From Leptospiraceae bacterium (lineage in GTDB: Bacteria; Spirochaetota; Leptospiria; Turneriellales; Turneriellaceae), in assembly GCA_016788945.1 (NCBI GenBank), contig JAEUSA010000286.1:1-20337 (forward strand): 20,337 nucleotides of DNA. The letters run 5' to 3'. The stretch's first letter is position 1. Every line of letters begins with the position of its first letter. The position numbers and the translations under genes are program-made. Under the pieces are notes generated by a model. The model had not been told where the DNA came from. It did not search any database and was given only the letters and a program-made list of their open reading frames with translations. This document shows positions 7,561 through 14,932 of the stretch, in pieces.

Positions 7561-8967
7561 ATGGACAGCCAGCGCACACAGCAGGCGAAGTACGGCTTTG
7601 TCTTCAGCCTGCGACTGAGTCTTGTACGCTTTCTCGTCATCAGCCCGCTGGCATTGGCGCTGATTCCTCTGTCGGCGCAAACCGTCGATTTTTCTGAAAA
7701 CACGAAGCTCAACTACAAAGGCAATTTAGGCATCAACTACTGGTTTTTTCCCAAAGACGCGCCGAAAAGTGACATGCCGCAGCACGTCGGCACGTTCGAC
7801 GGGCAAATCGATCTCAACCTCAAAACGGGCAAGTATCTTGAATTTCGCGCCAACCCGCGCGGTGTGGTGGATTTCAAAGACCAGAACCGCCGGCGTTTTC
7901 TGCCACAGGATATTTATGCCGACTTTGTCACCAGCCGCTTCGAGCTGCGCGCGGGCTATCAGATTTTTTCGTGGAAGACTGTAGAATCGGTCGCGCATTC
8001 TGACATTCTCAACCAGACTGATCCCTCACTCGACTTTTTTGACGCACCGAAAATCGGCGAACCGGCGCTCAGAAGCAGGATTATCTTCGGCGAAGAAAGC
8101 CCGCACACTGTGGAATTCTACTACCTGCCCTATTTTACTCCGGCCAAACTGCCTTTGGCAGGCAACCGCTTCGACTTTTCGGGCGCGCTGCCGCAGACGA
8201 CATACCTCGGGCAAACGATTTCTCCTGCGGTAATCTATGACCCCGATCTCAACAGATACGAAACGCCGTATAACCGCTGGCGACCGCAGGGTGCGGTGCG
8301 CTACCAGAAGCAGCTTTTCGGCAAGGTCGATACCTCGCTCTATTACTTCAACGGCTACAAACGCTTTCCGCAGCTTCACCCGGTAGCCGCTACTGCCATC
8401 GTTACACCTCTGCCGGGGGTCACTATTCCCACGCAATACGCGCAGGCATATACTCCGATTCACCAGGGCGGGGTTACTTGGCAGGGCACTATCGATGCAT
8501 TGTTGGTGAAAGGCGATGTTGCCTATATTCAATATGTCACCGACACTCTCGCGCAGGATCAAAAAACGATCGTGAAGCCTTACGCACAGTATACCGTCGG
8601 CTTCGAATATACCTTCAACAGTCTTTTCATCGACAGTCAAGATCTCGGCGTCATCGTTGAAGCTCTCGGCGATACCGACACCGGAAAAAATTCTACGGAG
8701 CTCGATATTTTTCGCCCGTTCCAGAACCATGTGTTCGCCGGCCTCAGATACACATTCAACAACACGGGTGACCGTTCACTGTTAGCGGGAACATTCACCG
8801 ACTACAAAAAAGGAGACGTGATTGCGCGCATCGAATACGAAGAACGTTTCTTCGAGCGCGTGAAAGTAAAAGCGCAGTTTCTGGGCTTTGCCACTTCGGC
8901 GACAAGCCAGCTCAAGCCGTTCGAACATACGACGCGCGCGAGCTTATTGGTGTCTTATTATTTTTAG
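7561..8967 (+). CDS. Outer-membrane beta-barrel protein of the MMPL-associated cassette
   Basis: A 468-residue exported protein. A long basic N-region (1-22) precedes the hydrophobic signal core and a likely cut after LSA (residue 39). The rest is made of alternating amphipathic strands with aromatic girdles, for example LEFRANPRGVVDF, RFELRAGYQIFSWKTVESV, FGKVDTSLYYFNGYKRF and RASLLVSYYF. The final residue is phenylalanine, the usual BAM recognition signal for outer-membrane barrels. The motif FSWKTVESVAHSDILNQTD resembles the W-x-x-x-x-x-x-S-D-x-x-N-P block of DUF1302-like barrels that accompany MMPL exporters elsewhere (recalled, not searched). The ATG at 7561 has GGGA about eight bases upstream; no other start suits the signal peptide. 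Together with the LolA-like gene before it and the exporter after it, it completes inner membrane, periplasm and outer membrane parts of one cassette. Confidence 0.82.
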   Translation: MDSQRTQQAKYGFVFSLRLSLVRFLVISPLALALIPLSAQTVDFSENTKLNYKGNLGINYWFFPKDAPKSDMPQHVGTFDGQIDLNLKTGKYLEFRANPRGVVDFKDQNRRRFLPQDIYADFVTSRFELRAGYQIFSWKTVESVAHSDILNQTDPSLDFFDAPKIGEPALRSRIIFGEESPHTVEFYYLPYFTPAKLPLAGNRFDFSGALPQTTYLGQTISPAVIYDPDLNRYETPYNRWRPQGAVRYQKQLFGKVDTSLYYFNGYKRFPQLHPVAATAIVTPLPGVTIPTQYAQAYTPIHQGGVTWQGTIDALLVKGDVAYIQYVTDTLAQDQKTIVKPYAQYTVGFEYTFNSLFIDSQDLGVIVEALGDTDTGKNSTELDIFRPFQNHVFAGLRYTFNNTGDRSLLAGTFTDYKKGDVIARIEYEERFFERVKVKAQFLGFATSATSQLKPFEHTTRASLLVSYYF

Positions 8968-8970
8968 TTC

Positions 8971-9120
8971 GGGGATGTCCAAAAAGTCGCCGGCAGCACG
9001 AGAACGCAGCGGTTCGGTAAGCGAACCGCACACAAGACGCTACGGGTTTTCTATGAAAACCCTCTGCTGTTTTCGGACTGCGGCTGCGCAGGCGCGGTTC
9101 GCGACTTATTAGACATCCCC
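8971..9120. repeat. 150-bp element with 20-bp terminal inverted repeats and three internal hairpins (MITE-like or structured RNA)
   Basis: The ends, 8971-8990 and 9101-9120, are inverted copies matching at 18 of 20 positions (GGGGATGTC...AAGTCGC against GCGACTT...GACATCCCC). Inside are three perfect hairpins. GCGGTTCG/CGAACCGC (9009-9016 with 9022-9029) has a five-base loop, GGGTTTTC/GAAAACCC (9044-9051 with 9055-9062) a three-base loop, and CTGCG/CGCAG (9078-9082 with 9087-9091) a four-base loop. The element begins three bases after the stop of the barrel gene and ends 13 bases before the exporter ATG. It encodes no plausible protein. No target-site duplication is visible, so it may be either a small palindromic insertion or a folded leader controlling the exporter gene. 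Confidence 0.75.
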
Positions 9121-9133
9121 AAAGTGAGGAAAA

Positions 9134-11587
9134 ATGAAGAAGCAAACTACGGGTTACAAAATCGCTCAATTCGTTCTTAAGCGCCGATGGTATATCATTG
9201 CCGCGAATGCTCTGCTGCTGGTGATTATTTTCGCCGGTATGGCGGTACGCGGAAAAAAATTCGGCGACCATATCAGTTATATGAAGGCAGTGCGTGAAGA
9301 TCCGACCAAACGCATCGAGGGTTATAAAGGCCAAAAACCGATGTTCGATTCGGATTACCGCGTATGGTTCGACAGCGAAGACCCGAACCTCAAGGCCATG
9401 GACGAACACCAGTCCATCTATAACCGCGAAGACATTCTGATCGTACTTGTAAAATCGAAGAGCGGCAACCTGTGGACCAACGCCAATTTGACATCGCTGC
9501 GTAAACTGACGCAAAACCTGTGGACCGCCGCGTATACCAACCGCGTCGACGGTCTGGCCAACTTCAATTATACGCTGGCGAAAGGCGATGACCTCAAGGT
9601 AAGCGAGTTTCTCTCTGACCTGCCTTATGACGATAAGAAGCTCGCTGAAAAAAAGAAGCAGGTGCTCGACGATCCGCTGATGACGAAGTTCTTGATATCA
9701 CCCAAACTCGACATGACGCAGATCACAATGAAGATTATTGCCCCGCAAGATTTCCCCGATGCTTTTCCCGACGCAAAAGCCGCGACGCTGAAAATCGTTC
9801 AGGAGATGACCGGCGAAAACAGCGACCTGCAGATTATGCTCGCGGGCAGCGTGATGCTCAATAATGCCTTTCTCGAATTTATGATGAACGACCAGAAGAC
9901 TCTGGTGCCGTTGATGTTTCTCTTTATCATCATCACGATGACGCTGATGCTGCGCTCGGTATGGGGTATGGTGTTGCCGATGCTGGTGCTGTTCACATCG
10001 ATTATTTTCCCGATGCTGCTGTTTATGGGCATCTTCGGTTTTCCGCTCAACAATGCCTCGGCCAATACGATGCAGCTGATGGTCGCTATCGCGATCGCCG
10101 ACTCGATTCATATCATGGCGGTGTTTTTGCGCAACATGCGCCACGGCATGACGCGCGAAGAGGCCATTATTGACACCCTCGACAAGAACTACCTCGCCTG
10201 CTTGTTAACTTCGGTAACCACCGCGATCGGTTTCTACTCGCTCGTGACACAATCGATGCCACCGTTTCGCGACCTCGGCCTGTTCGCCGGCACAGGTACT
10301 GTTTACGCCTGGTTCGCTTCGATATTTACTCTGCCGGCGCTGCTGTCGGTCATTCCGTTCAAGCAGCACCCGAAAGCTTCGGTGGCAGACTTTGACGACG
10401 GCGTGCCCACGAGGGGTTATGAAAAGTTTGTCGATTTCATCTACAAGTATAAGTACCCGATTCTCGTATTCTGGCTCTTGACGACTGCGGCTTCTGTCTT
10501 TCTCGTCTTTCGCATACAGATGGATAACAATACCATGGCGTATTTCGATAAGAAGTCCGAGTTTCGTATTGCATCCGACTATATTGACAAAAATATTCTG
10601 GGCACGATGCCGTTCGAGTTCAACTTTCGCGCCGGTGGCACCGGCGCGGCATATGAGCCTGCGTTTCTAAAAAAAGTGGAGAAATTCCAGAATTTCCTCA
10701 TGTCAAAACCCGAATACGAATTCACGCATGTGTCGAGCATTCTCGACATCGTGAAGCGGATGAACAAAACGATGCACGCCGAAGACCCGAAGGAGTATCG
10801 AATTCCCGAACCCAAGGCGGGTACCGACACACGCAAGCTCATCGCGCAGTATATGTTTCTCTACAAGACGAATCTGCCACAGGGGTCTGATGTCACCAAC
10901 CTGATCGACTCGGACGATTCGATGGTGCGCGTGACGGGTTTTGCCCGCGCGCAGACCTCGAACCAGCAAGTACGCAACGCGGCCGAGATCAACGCGTGGA
11001 TCGACCGCGAAATGCCCGAAACCAAAGCACGCGCTGTGGGTATTCCGGTCATGTTTTCGCTGCTTATGAATCAGGCGATACCGGGCATGATCTGGTCGAT
11101 GGCACTTTCACTCGGCCTCATTACGCTGTCGATGATCGTCGGCTTCAGAAGCCTCAAGCTTGGCCTGCTGTCGATGATTCCCAACGTGTGGCCGGTACTC
11201 TTTCTCTACGGTGCGCTTGGCCTGACCGGTTATGTAGTCGATTTGAGTGTGTCCGTGGTAGCGATGATTACGTTGGGTATTGCCGTCGACGATACGATCC
11301 ACTTTCTTGCCAAATTTCTGCGGGCTTACCACTCGAAACCCGATGTCAAAGAAGCGATTCTTCACACGCTGCGCGAAACCGGCAGTGCCTTAATTATGAC
11401 CTCGGTCATTCTGGTCGTGGGTTTCGGCATTCTGATCTTCAGCGGCTTCCGCATCAACGCGAACGTGGGCCTGCTCTCAGCGATTATTATCGCGCTCGCA
11501 CTATTGGCCGACTTCGTCATTACACCTGCGGTGATTATCACTCTCTTCAAACCCAAAGACTTTGAAGAAAACACAGCGGAGGTATAG
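9134..11587 (+). CDS. MMPL-family RND-superfamily exporter, inner membrane
   Basis: An 817-residue transporter with the two-fold RND/MMPL plan. TM1 (about 18-38) is followed by a large periplasmic domain (39-255), a five-helix bundle (257-410), TM7 (about 440-460), a second periplasmic domain (461-645) and TM8-12 (650-805). Each half has the acidic proton-relay motif of the family in its fourth helix: IADSIHI (D323, H326) and AVDDTIHF (D719, D720, H723). MMPL proteins use the proton gradient to extract or flip lipids and other hydrophobic molecules; the family includes HpnN-like hopanoid transporters and MmpL3. AGTGAGGA immediately upstream of the ATG is a good ribosome site. Co-location with a LolA-like carrier and an outer-membrane barrel suggests a trans-envelope lipid route; the cargo is unknown. 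The gene is separated from the barrel gene by the 150-bp inverted-repeat element. Confidence 0.93.
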   Translation: MKKQTTGYKIAQFVLKRRWYIIAANALLLVIIFAGMAVRGKKFGDHISYMKAVREDPTKRIEGYKGQKPMFDSDYRVWFDSEDPNLKAMDEHQSIYNREDILIVLVKSKSGNLWTNANLTSLRKLTQNLWTAAYTNRVDGLANFNYTLAKGDDLKVSEFLSDLPYDDKKLAEKKKQVLDDPLMTKFLISPKLDMTQITMKIIAPQDFPDAFPDAKAATLKIVQEMTGENSDLQIMLAGSVMLNNAFLEFMMNDQKTLVPLMFLFIIITMTLMLRSVWGMVLPMLVLFTSIIFPMLLFMGIFGFPLNNASANTMQLMVAIAIADSIHIMAVFLRNMRHGMTREEAIIDTLDKNYLACLLTSVTTAIGFYSLVTQSMPPFRDLGLFAGTGTVYAWFASIFTLPALLSVIPFKQHPKASVADFDDGVPTRGYEKFVDFIYKYKYPILVFWLLTTAASVFLVFRIQMDNNTMAYFDKKSEFRIASDYIDKNILGTMPFEFNFRAGGTGAAYEPAFLKKVEKFQNFLMSKPEYEFTHVSSILDIVKRMNKTMHAEDPKEYRIPEPKAGTDTRKLIAQYMFLYKTNLPQGSDVTNLIDSDDSMVRVTGFARAQTSNQQVRNAAEINAWIDREMPETKARAVGIPVMFSLLMNQAIPGMIWSMALSLGLITLSMIVGFRSLKLGLLSMIPNVWPVLFLYGALGLTGYVVDLSVSVVAMITLGIAVDDTIHFLAKFLRAYHSKPDVKEAILHTLRETGSALIMTSVILVVGFGILIFSGFRINANVGLLSAIIIALALLADFVITPAVIITLFKPKDFEENTAEV

Positions 11588-11628
11588 GTTTCGCCCACGG
11601 CAAGACCGACTACCAATTGCAGAACCGA

Positions 11629-11662
11629 AACATTGTAAAGCGGGGAAGCGCTTTACAATGTT
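11629..11662. repeat. 14-bp perfect inverted repeat with 6-base loop (strong hairpin or operator)
   Basis: AACATTGTAAAGCG (11629-11642) is followed by GGGAAG and the exact reverse complement (11649-11662). It lies 41 bases after the exporter stop, where a terminator is expected, but no T-run follows on the plus strand; on the minus strand only three Ts follow. It could be a U-poor terminator, an RNA 3'-end stabiliser or a protein-binding dyad. It forms the first of three dyads in the 167-base gap 11588-11754. Confidence 0.7.
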
Positions 11663-11663
11663 A

Positions 11664-11693
11664 CGGGGACTCTCTCGTAGTTCGCTGTCCCCG
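11664..11693. repeat. 7-bp inverted repeat CGGGGAC/GTCCCCG
   Basis: CGGGGAC (11664-11670) and GTCCCCG (11687-11693) flank a 16-base loop, one base after the preceding hairpin. The GC-rich stem could form a second hairpin in the 3' leader of the exporter message or the 5' leader of the acyl-CoA dehydrogenase gene. Function unknown. Confidence 0.45.
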
Positions 11694-11701
11694 AATCCTT
11701 C

Positions 11702-11717
11702 ATGACATTGATGTCAT
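11702..11717. promoter_or_regulatory. Palindromic operator-like site ATGACAT-TG-ATGTCAT upstream of acyl-CoA dehydrogenase
   Basis: Two 7-base arms, perfectly inverted around two central bases, lie 37 bases before the GTG start at 11755. A short, tight palindrome in this place is typical of dimeric regulator sites, for example TetR or GntR family repressors of fatty-acid genes. No regulator gene is adjacent and I do not recognise the motif. No convincing sigma70 promoter was seen next to it. Confidence 0.4.
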
Positions 11718-11754
11718 TAGTTTACACGGCATCTGTCCTTACTAACCCATCCGC

Positions 11755-12918
11755 GTGAGTAACTTTGACCTTTTCAACCCTACCGACGACCATATTGCCC
11801 TGCGCGAACTGGTGCACGACCTGACCAAGGGCGTCATCGAGCCTCAGGTAAAAGAATACGACGAAAAAGAAATTTTGAACGAAGCGCTGCTGAGAAAAAT
11901 GGGCAGCGAGTACAGCCTGTTTGGCATTACGGTTCCGGCAGAAGCCGGCGGCCACGGCCTCGACGCAACCGCATCGGTCATTGTCCACGAAGAGCTGAGT
12001 TATTCTGATGCCGCGTTTGCGCTGAGTTTTCTCGCGCACGAGGTACTGTTCGTCAACAACCTCTACCATTCAGGCGGCACGTTTCTGCGCGAGAAATATA
12101 TTCCCCCGGTACTCGACGGCACGGCGATTGCCGGCATGGCGATGTCTGAACCAGGTGCAGGCACCGATGTGCTGGGCCTCACCTCGCATGCTGAGAAACG
12201 CGGCGACCGCTATATCTTGAACGGCGTCAAACAGTGGATCACTAACGGAAATTGCGGCAGCTACTTTCTTGTCTATGCCCGCACTGAAAAGGGAAACCGG
12301 CAGGCGATCTCAAGCTTCATCGTCGAAAAAAACTTCAAGGGCTTCAGCGTCGGCAAAAAAGAGATCAAAATGGGTATGCGGCAATCGCCGACCTGCCAGC
12401 TGATCTTTGAAGACGTCGAAGTACCGGCAGAAAATCTCGTCGGCGCCGAAGGCGGAGCACTCACGCATATGATGCGCAACCTCGAAATCGAGCGCCTGAC
12501 CCTGGCGGCGATGTCTTTGGGTATTGCGCGCCGCGCGCTCGATGAGATGATCCGGTATGCGGCGGTAGACCGCTCGGCATTTGGCAAGAAACTCAGCGAA
12601 TTCGGCCAGATACAACAGCTGATCGCCGAATCATATGCACGTTACCGGGCGAGCCGCGCCTTCGTCTACGAAACTGCGCTCAGGGTAAATCCGCAATCAC
12701 GCGAATCGCTGTCAGCCGCAGCGGCCAAATTATCGGCAACGCAGATGGCCGAATTTGTGGCCCGTGCGGCGATACAGGTGTTTGGAGGCTATGGTTATAC
12801 GCGCGAATATCCGGTCGAAAAACTGCTTCGTGATGCGATTCTACTGTCCATTGGCGGCGGCACCAATGAAGCAATGCAGAAGAATATCATGAAAGATTTG
12901 CGCGAGGGTTTGGCCTAG
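11755..12918 (+). CDS. Acyl-CoA dehydrogenase (isovaleryl/long-chain-type active site)
   Basis: A 387-residue FAD enzyme that introduces the alpha-beta double bond in acyl-CoA thioesters, passing electrons to ETF. The family blocks are complete: FGITVPAEAGGHGLD (56-70), AGMAMSEPGAGTD (126-138), LNGVKQWITNG (155-165), the C-terminal FAD-contact VFGGYGYTREYPVEKLLRDA (342-361) and GGGTNEAMQKNI (367-378). The usual catalytic glutamate of medium/short-chain enzymes (Y-E-G-T) is replaced by glycine (G368). A glutamate is instead present on helix G, E246 in LEIERLTLA, as in isovaleryl-CoA and long-chain enzymes, so the enzyme should be active; a branched or longer substrate is an inference. The start is GTG at 11755, the first start after an in-frame stop at 11743-11745, with no visible Shine-Dalgarno. 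The gene appears to stand alone between dyad-rich gaps. Confidence 0.93.
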   Translation: MSNFDLFNPTDDHIALRELVHDLTKGVIEPQVKEYDEKEILNEALLRKMGSEYSLFGITVPAEAGGHGLDATASVIVHEELSYSDAAFALSFLAHEVLFVNNLYHSGGTFLREKYIPPVLDGTAIAGMAMSEPGAGTDVLGLTSHAEKRGDRYILNGVKQWITNGNCGSYFLVYARTEKGNRQAISSFIVEKNFKGFSVGKKEIKMGMRQSPTCQLIFEDVEVPAENLVGAEGGALTHMMRNLEIERLTLAAMSLGIARRALDEMIRYAAVDRSAFGKKLSEFGQIQQLIAESYARYRASRAFVYETALRVNPQSRESLSAAAAKLSATQMAEFVARAAIQVFGGYGYTREYPVEKLLRDAILLSIGGGTNEAMQKNIMKDLREGLA

Positions 12919-12931
12919 GCCAAACCTTCGC
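12902..12931. terminator. 30-nt palindrome spanning the acyl-CoA dehydrogenase stop codon, possible bidirectional terminator
   Basis: GCGA-G-GGTTTGGCC at 12902-12915 is mirrored by GGCCAAACC-T-TCGC at 12918-12931 around a central TA. Only one position departs from perfect symmetry, and it is a G-U pair in RNA. The TAG stop (12916-12918) sits exactly at the centre. The stem would be about 12-13 bp with a tight loop. The following bases (TTAAATAG) are only weakly U-rich, so it may be a terminator with a poor tail or a message-stabilising hairpin. Confidence 0.5.
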
Positions 12932-12956
12932 TTAAATAGCCAAAATCAAATTCGCG

Positions 12957-12985
12957 TTGACGCACGCTGCAAATCTGCGTATATT
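12957..12985 (+). promoter_or_regulatory. Strong sigma70-type promoter for the M14 peptidase-gspKLMN genes, nearly leaderless
   Basis: TTGACG (12957-12962) and TATATT (12980-12985) are separated by exactly 17 bases; each box matches the consensus at five of six positions. It is the best promoter in the window. The start site is expected near 12992, only about three bases before the GTG at 12995, and no Shine-Dalgarno fits, so translation would start on a leaderless or nearly leaderless message. Confidence 0.7.
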
Positions 12986-12994
12986 GCGGGTGTT

Positions 12995-13843
12995 GTGTTC
13001 CGTTCCTGTTCTATAATACTGCTCACACTGGTCGCTTTTCCGCTTTGCGTATCGGCGGGTGAAAAGCCCTACCTGTCTTCAGGAGCGCATGCGAAGCTGA
13101 TCGATCGGCTGAGCTGTCAGGTCGATGACCCCGATACGCGCGCGCATATCAAACCGCGAAAATACCAATATGGCAAATCGGCAAAAGGCAAACCGCTGAT
13201 CGCATATATCGTCGAACCCGCACGCGAAGCCGCACGGCAAGAAAATTTGTATCTCATGGCCGCGCAGCACGGCGACGAGCGCAATACGCGCAAAGTACTC
13301 GAATATTTTGTGCGCGAGATCAGAACGCTGAGCGCCGACTACCGCAACGAGCGGCGCGTAATTGTGATTCCCGTGTATAATCCCGATGGTTACCGGCGCA
13401 ACAACCGCTTGAACAGCGCAGCGGTTGATCTCAACCGCGATTTCCCGAGTTCTGACGGTGATGAGACCAACCCGAAGGCACCCGAAACGGAAGCGTTCAT
13501 GGCGCTGATGGAAAAATATCCTCCGAAACATATCTACAATCTGCACCAGCCATTCCGCGTTGTGCTCTATTATCCTGAAGATCTTGAACTGGCAAAAACC
13601 TTTGCGCAACTGTCGGATTACCCCCTCGGTCAGGGCGTGGGCTACCCTACTCCCGGCTCTCTCGGTACGTATGCACGCGAGAAGAAAATACCGATCATCA
13701 CCGTTGAGCTATCGCGCTCGATGCGCGCGGCGATGGCCCCCTTTATCTACGAAGAGGTCAGGCTCGCCTTGTTTAATGCCGCCTTCGGCTGCATACCACA
13801 ACACGCAAAAAAATCCCGCCTCGAAACTTACCTTGCCGAATAA
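12995..13843 (+). CDS. Secreted M14-family zinc carboxypeptidase (MpaA-like)
   Basis: A 282-residue peptidase with a signal peptide (hydrophobic 7-19, likely cut after VSA at 21). The M14 active site is complete: zinc ligands H92 and E95 (QHGDER) and H184 (YNLHQP), the substrate-carboxylate pair N147/R148 in VDLNRDFP (144-151), and the catalytic E238 in ITVEL. The short form with GDER and LNRDFP resembles the MpaA/gamma-D-glutamyl-diaminopimelate amidase branch, which trims peptidoglycan peptides, but here the protein is exported rather than cytoplasmic. The GTG start is imposed by the promoter at 12957-12985 and by the signal peptide beginning right after it. gspK begins two bases after its stop, so peptidase and secretion genes are almost certainly cotranscribed. 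It may be a secreted substrate or a wall-remodelling helper for the apparatus (inference). Confidence 0.87.
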   Translation: MFRSCSIILLTLVAFPLCVSAGEKPYLSSGAHAKLIDRLSCQVDDPDTRAHIKPRKYQYGKSAKGKPLIAYIVEPAREAARQENLYLMAAQHGDERNTRKVLEYFVREIRTLSADYRNERRVIVIPVYNPDGYRRNNRLNSAAVDLNRDFPSSDGDETNPKAPETEAFMALMEKYPPKHIYNLHQPFRVVLYYPEDLELAKTFAQLSDYPLGQGVGYPTPGSLGTYAREKKIPIITVELSRSMRAAMAPFIYEEVRLALFNAAFGCIPQHAKKSRLETYLAE

Positions 13844-13845
13844 CC

Positions 13846-14910
13846 ATGCGTCGGCGCAGAAAATTCCGTTTTCTGCTCAAACGCCGCGGTGCTATTATTC
13901 TGATTACGGCCACACTCATTCTGACGCTCACCGTATCGGTCGCCATGGTGTTCGTGCGATTTGCGCTGAATGAATACCGCGCGGTCTCGACCGTCGGCGT
14001 GCGCGAAAAATCGCTGCAACTCGCGCAAAGCGGCCTCGAAACGGGCACGCTGCTGCTCACCCGCATTCCGCTCGATTCACTCTATGAGTTCGGTATTTTT
14101 ACGATTGCACCGACAATTCCGCTCGGCGGCGGTACGGTAACGCTGTCGTTGAGTGAAGAAAGCGGCAAGCTCAACGTCAACCGCCTCGTGCGCATGTTTG
14201 AAGACCAGACCGATGAAAAGCACATGGAATATTTTCAACGCATGTCGGTTGCGTTGGGCATACCGGCAGATTTATGGCATGCCGTCGTGGACTACATCGA
14301 CGAAAATAATACACCGATGCCGCGTGGCGCAGAGCGCGATGAATACGAACGCTTGATACCGCCGCGCCGCATCAAAAACGGCAGAATGCAGGCTGTTGAA
14401 GAACTGATGTTCATACCCGGCTTCGACGCCAGACTGCTTTACGATGACCTGCGCTCACAAGACAGAATACGCAATACCTCTACCGCCAGTCTGTCAGACA
14501 TCGAAAAGGCGGCAATTACCCCGCAAGATTATATTCTCGCCAACAATATCACGACGTATCTGGTGTACAACGCCGATACCTCGACAGACCTCATCAATAT
14601 CAATTCTGCGCCCTACCATGTGATTCTCTCGCTGTCAGAATTCATGACCCCTGTTGCGGCGCGCAAAATTCTCACCGAACGCATTAAGCGCAACGGACGG
14701 TTCAAGAGCATCGACGAACTGGCAACATTCCCTGAATTGCAAATTGCAACTACTGGACAGTCGACCCTATTCAAAGAAATCCAATGGAGGATTACTCATC
14801 AAAATCAAATCTATAAGATTGTTGCCGATGCATCGATTGATTCGCAGACGGCGCAAGTGATGGGCGTGCTCGATCCGAATGCCAAAAGGCTGGTCTTTTA
14901 CTCTGAGTAA
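13846..14910 (+). CDS. gspK: Type II secretion minor pseudopilin GspK
   Basis: A 354-residue minor pseudopilin that caps the type II secretion pseudopilus. A basic leader (1-15) ends in RRG, and prepilin peptidase would cut before A16. The hydrophobic helix AIILITATLILTLTVSVAMVFV (16-37) follows. As in other GspK proteins the Glu5 of ordinary pilins is missing. The globular part has the GspK signature ESGKLNVNRL (105-114), WHAVVDYIDENNTPMPRGAE (about 144-163), a PGF loop, and later LININSAPYHVILSL with a helix-hairpin-helix-like VAARKILTERIKRNGRFKSIDEL. These are the classic T2SK blocks. It starts two bases after the peptidase stop and is followed by gspL after 22 bases. GspG-J pseudopilins, its usual upstream neighbours, are not in this window. 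Confidence 0.93.
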   Translation: MRRRRKFRFLLKRRGAIILITATLILTLTVSVAMVFVRFALNEYRAVSTVGVREKSLQLAQSGLETGTLLLTRIPLDSLYEFGIFTIAPTIPLGGGTVTLSLSEESGKLNVNRLVRMFEDQTDEKHMEYFQRMSVALGIPADLWHAVVDYIDENNTPMPRGAERDEYERLIPPRRIKNGRMQAVEELMFIPGFDARLLYDDLRSQDRIRNTSTASLSDIEKAAITPQDYILANNITTYLVYNADTSTDLININSAPYHVILSLSEFMTPVAARKILTERIKRNGRFKSIDELATFPELQIATTGQSTLFKEIQWRITHQNQIYKIVADASIDSQTAQVMGVLDPNAKRLVFYSE

Positions 14911-14932
14911 CGTACAAGGATCACACGATTAG

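Noticed and set aside
8026..8730. Minus-strand open frame of 234 codons
   Set aside because: Antisense shadow of the barrel gene; no recognisable motif, and the plus-strand frame has signal peptide, barrel strands and terminal Phe.
9000..9120. tRNA or riboswitch in the structured gap
   Set aside because: No cloverleaf with TTC-loop or CCA-stem spacing and no known riboswitch core was recognisable; the inverted-repeat description fits better.
10996..11565. Plus-strand open frame of 189 codons inside the exporter gene
   Set aside because: Out-of-frame with the MMPL gene, low-complexity Arg/Ser/Cys-rich translation, and the MMPL frame carries the membrane helices and AVDDTIH motif.
11629..11662. 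Standard intrinsic terminator after the exporter gene
   Set aside because: The stem is strong but lacks a following U-tract on the plus strand, so it is listed as a repeat rather than a terminator.
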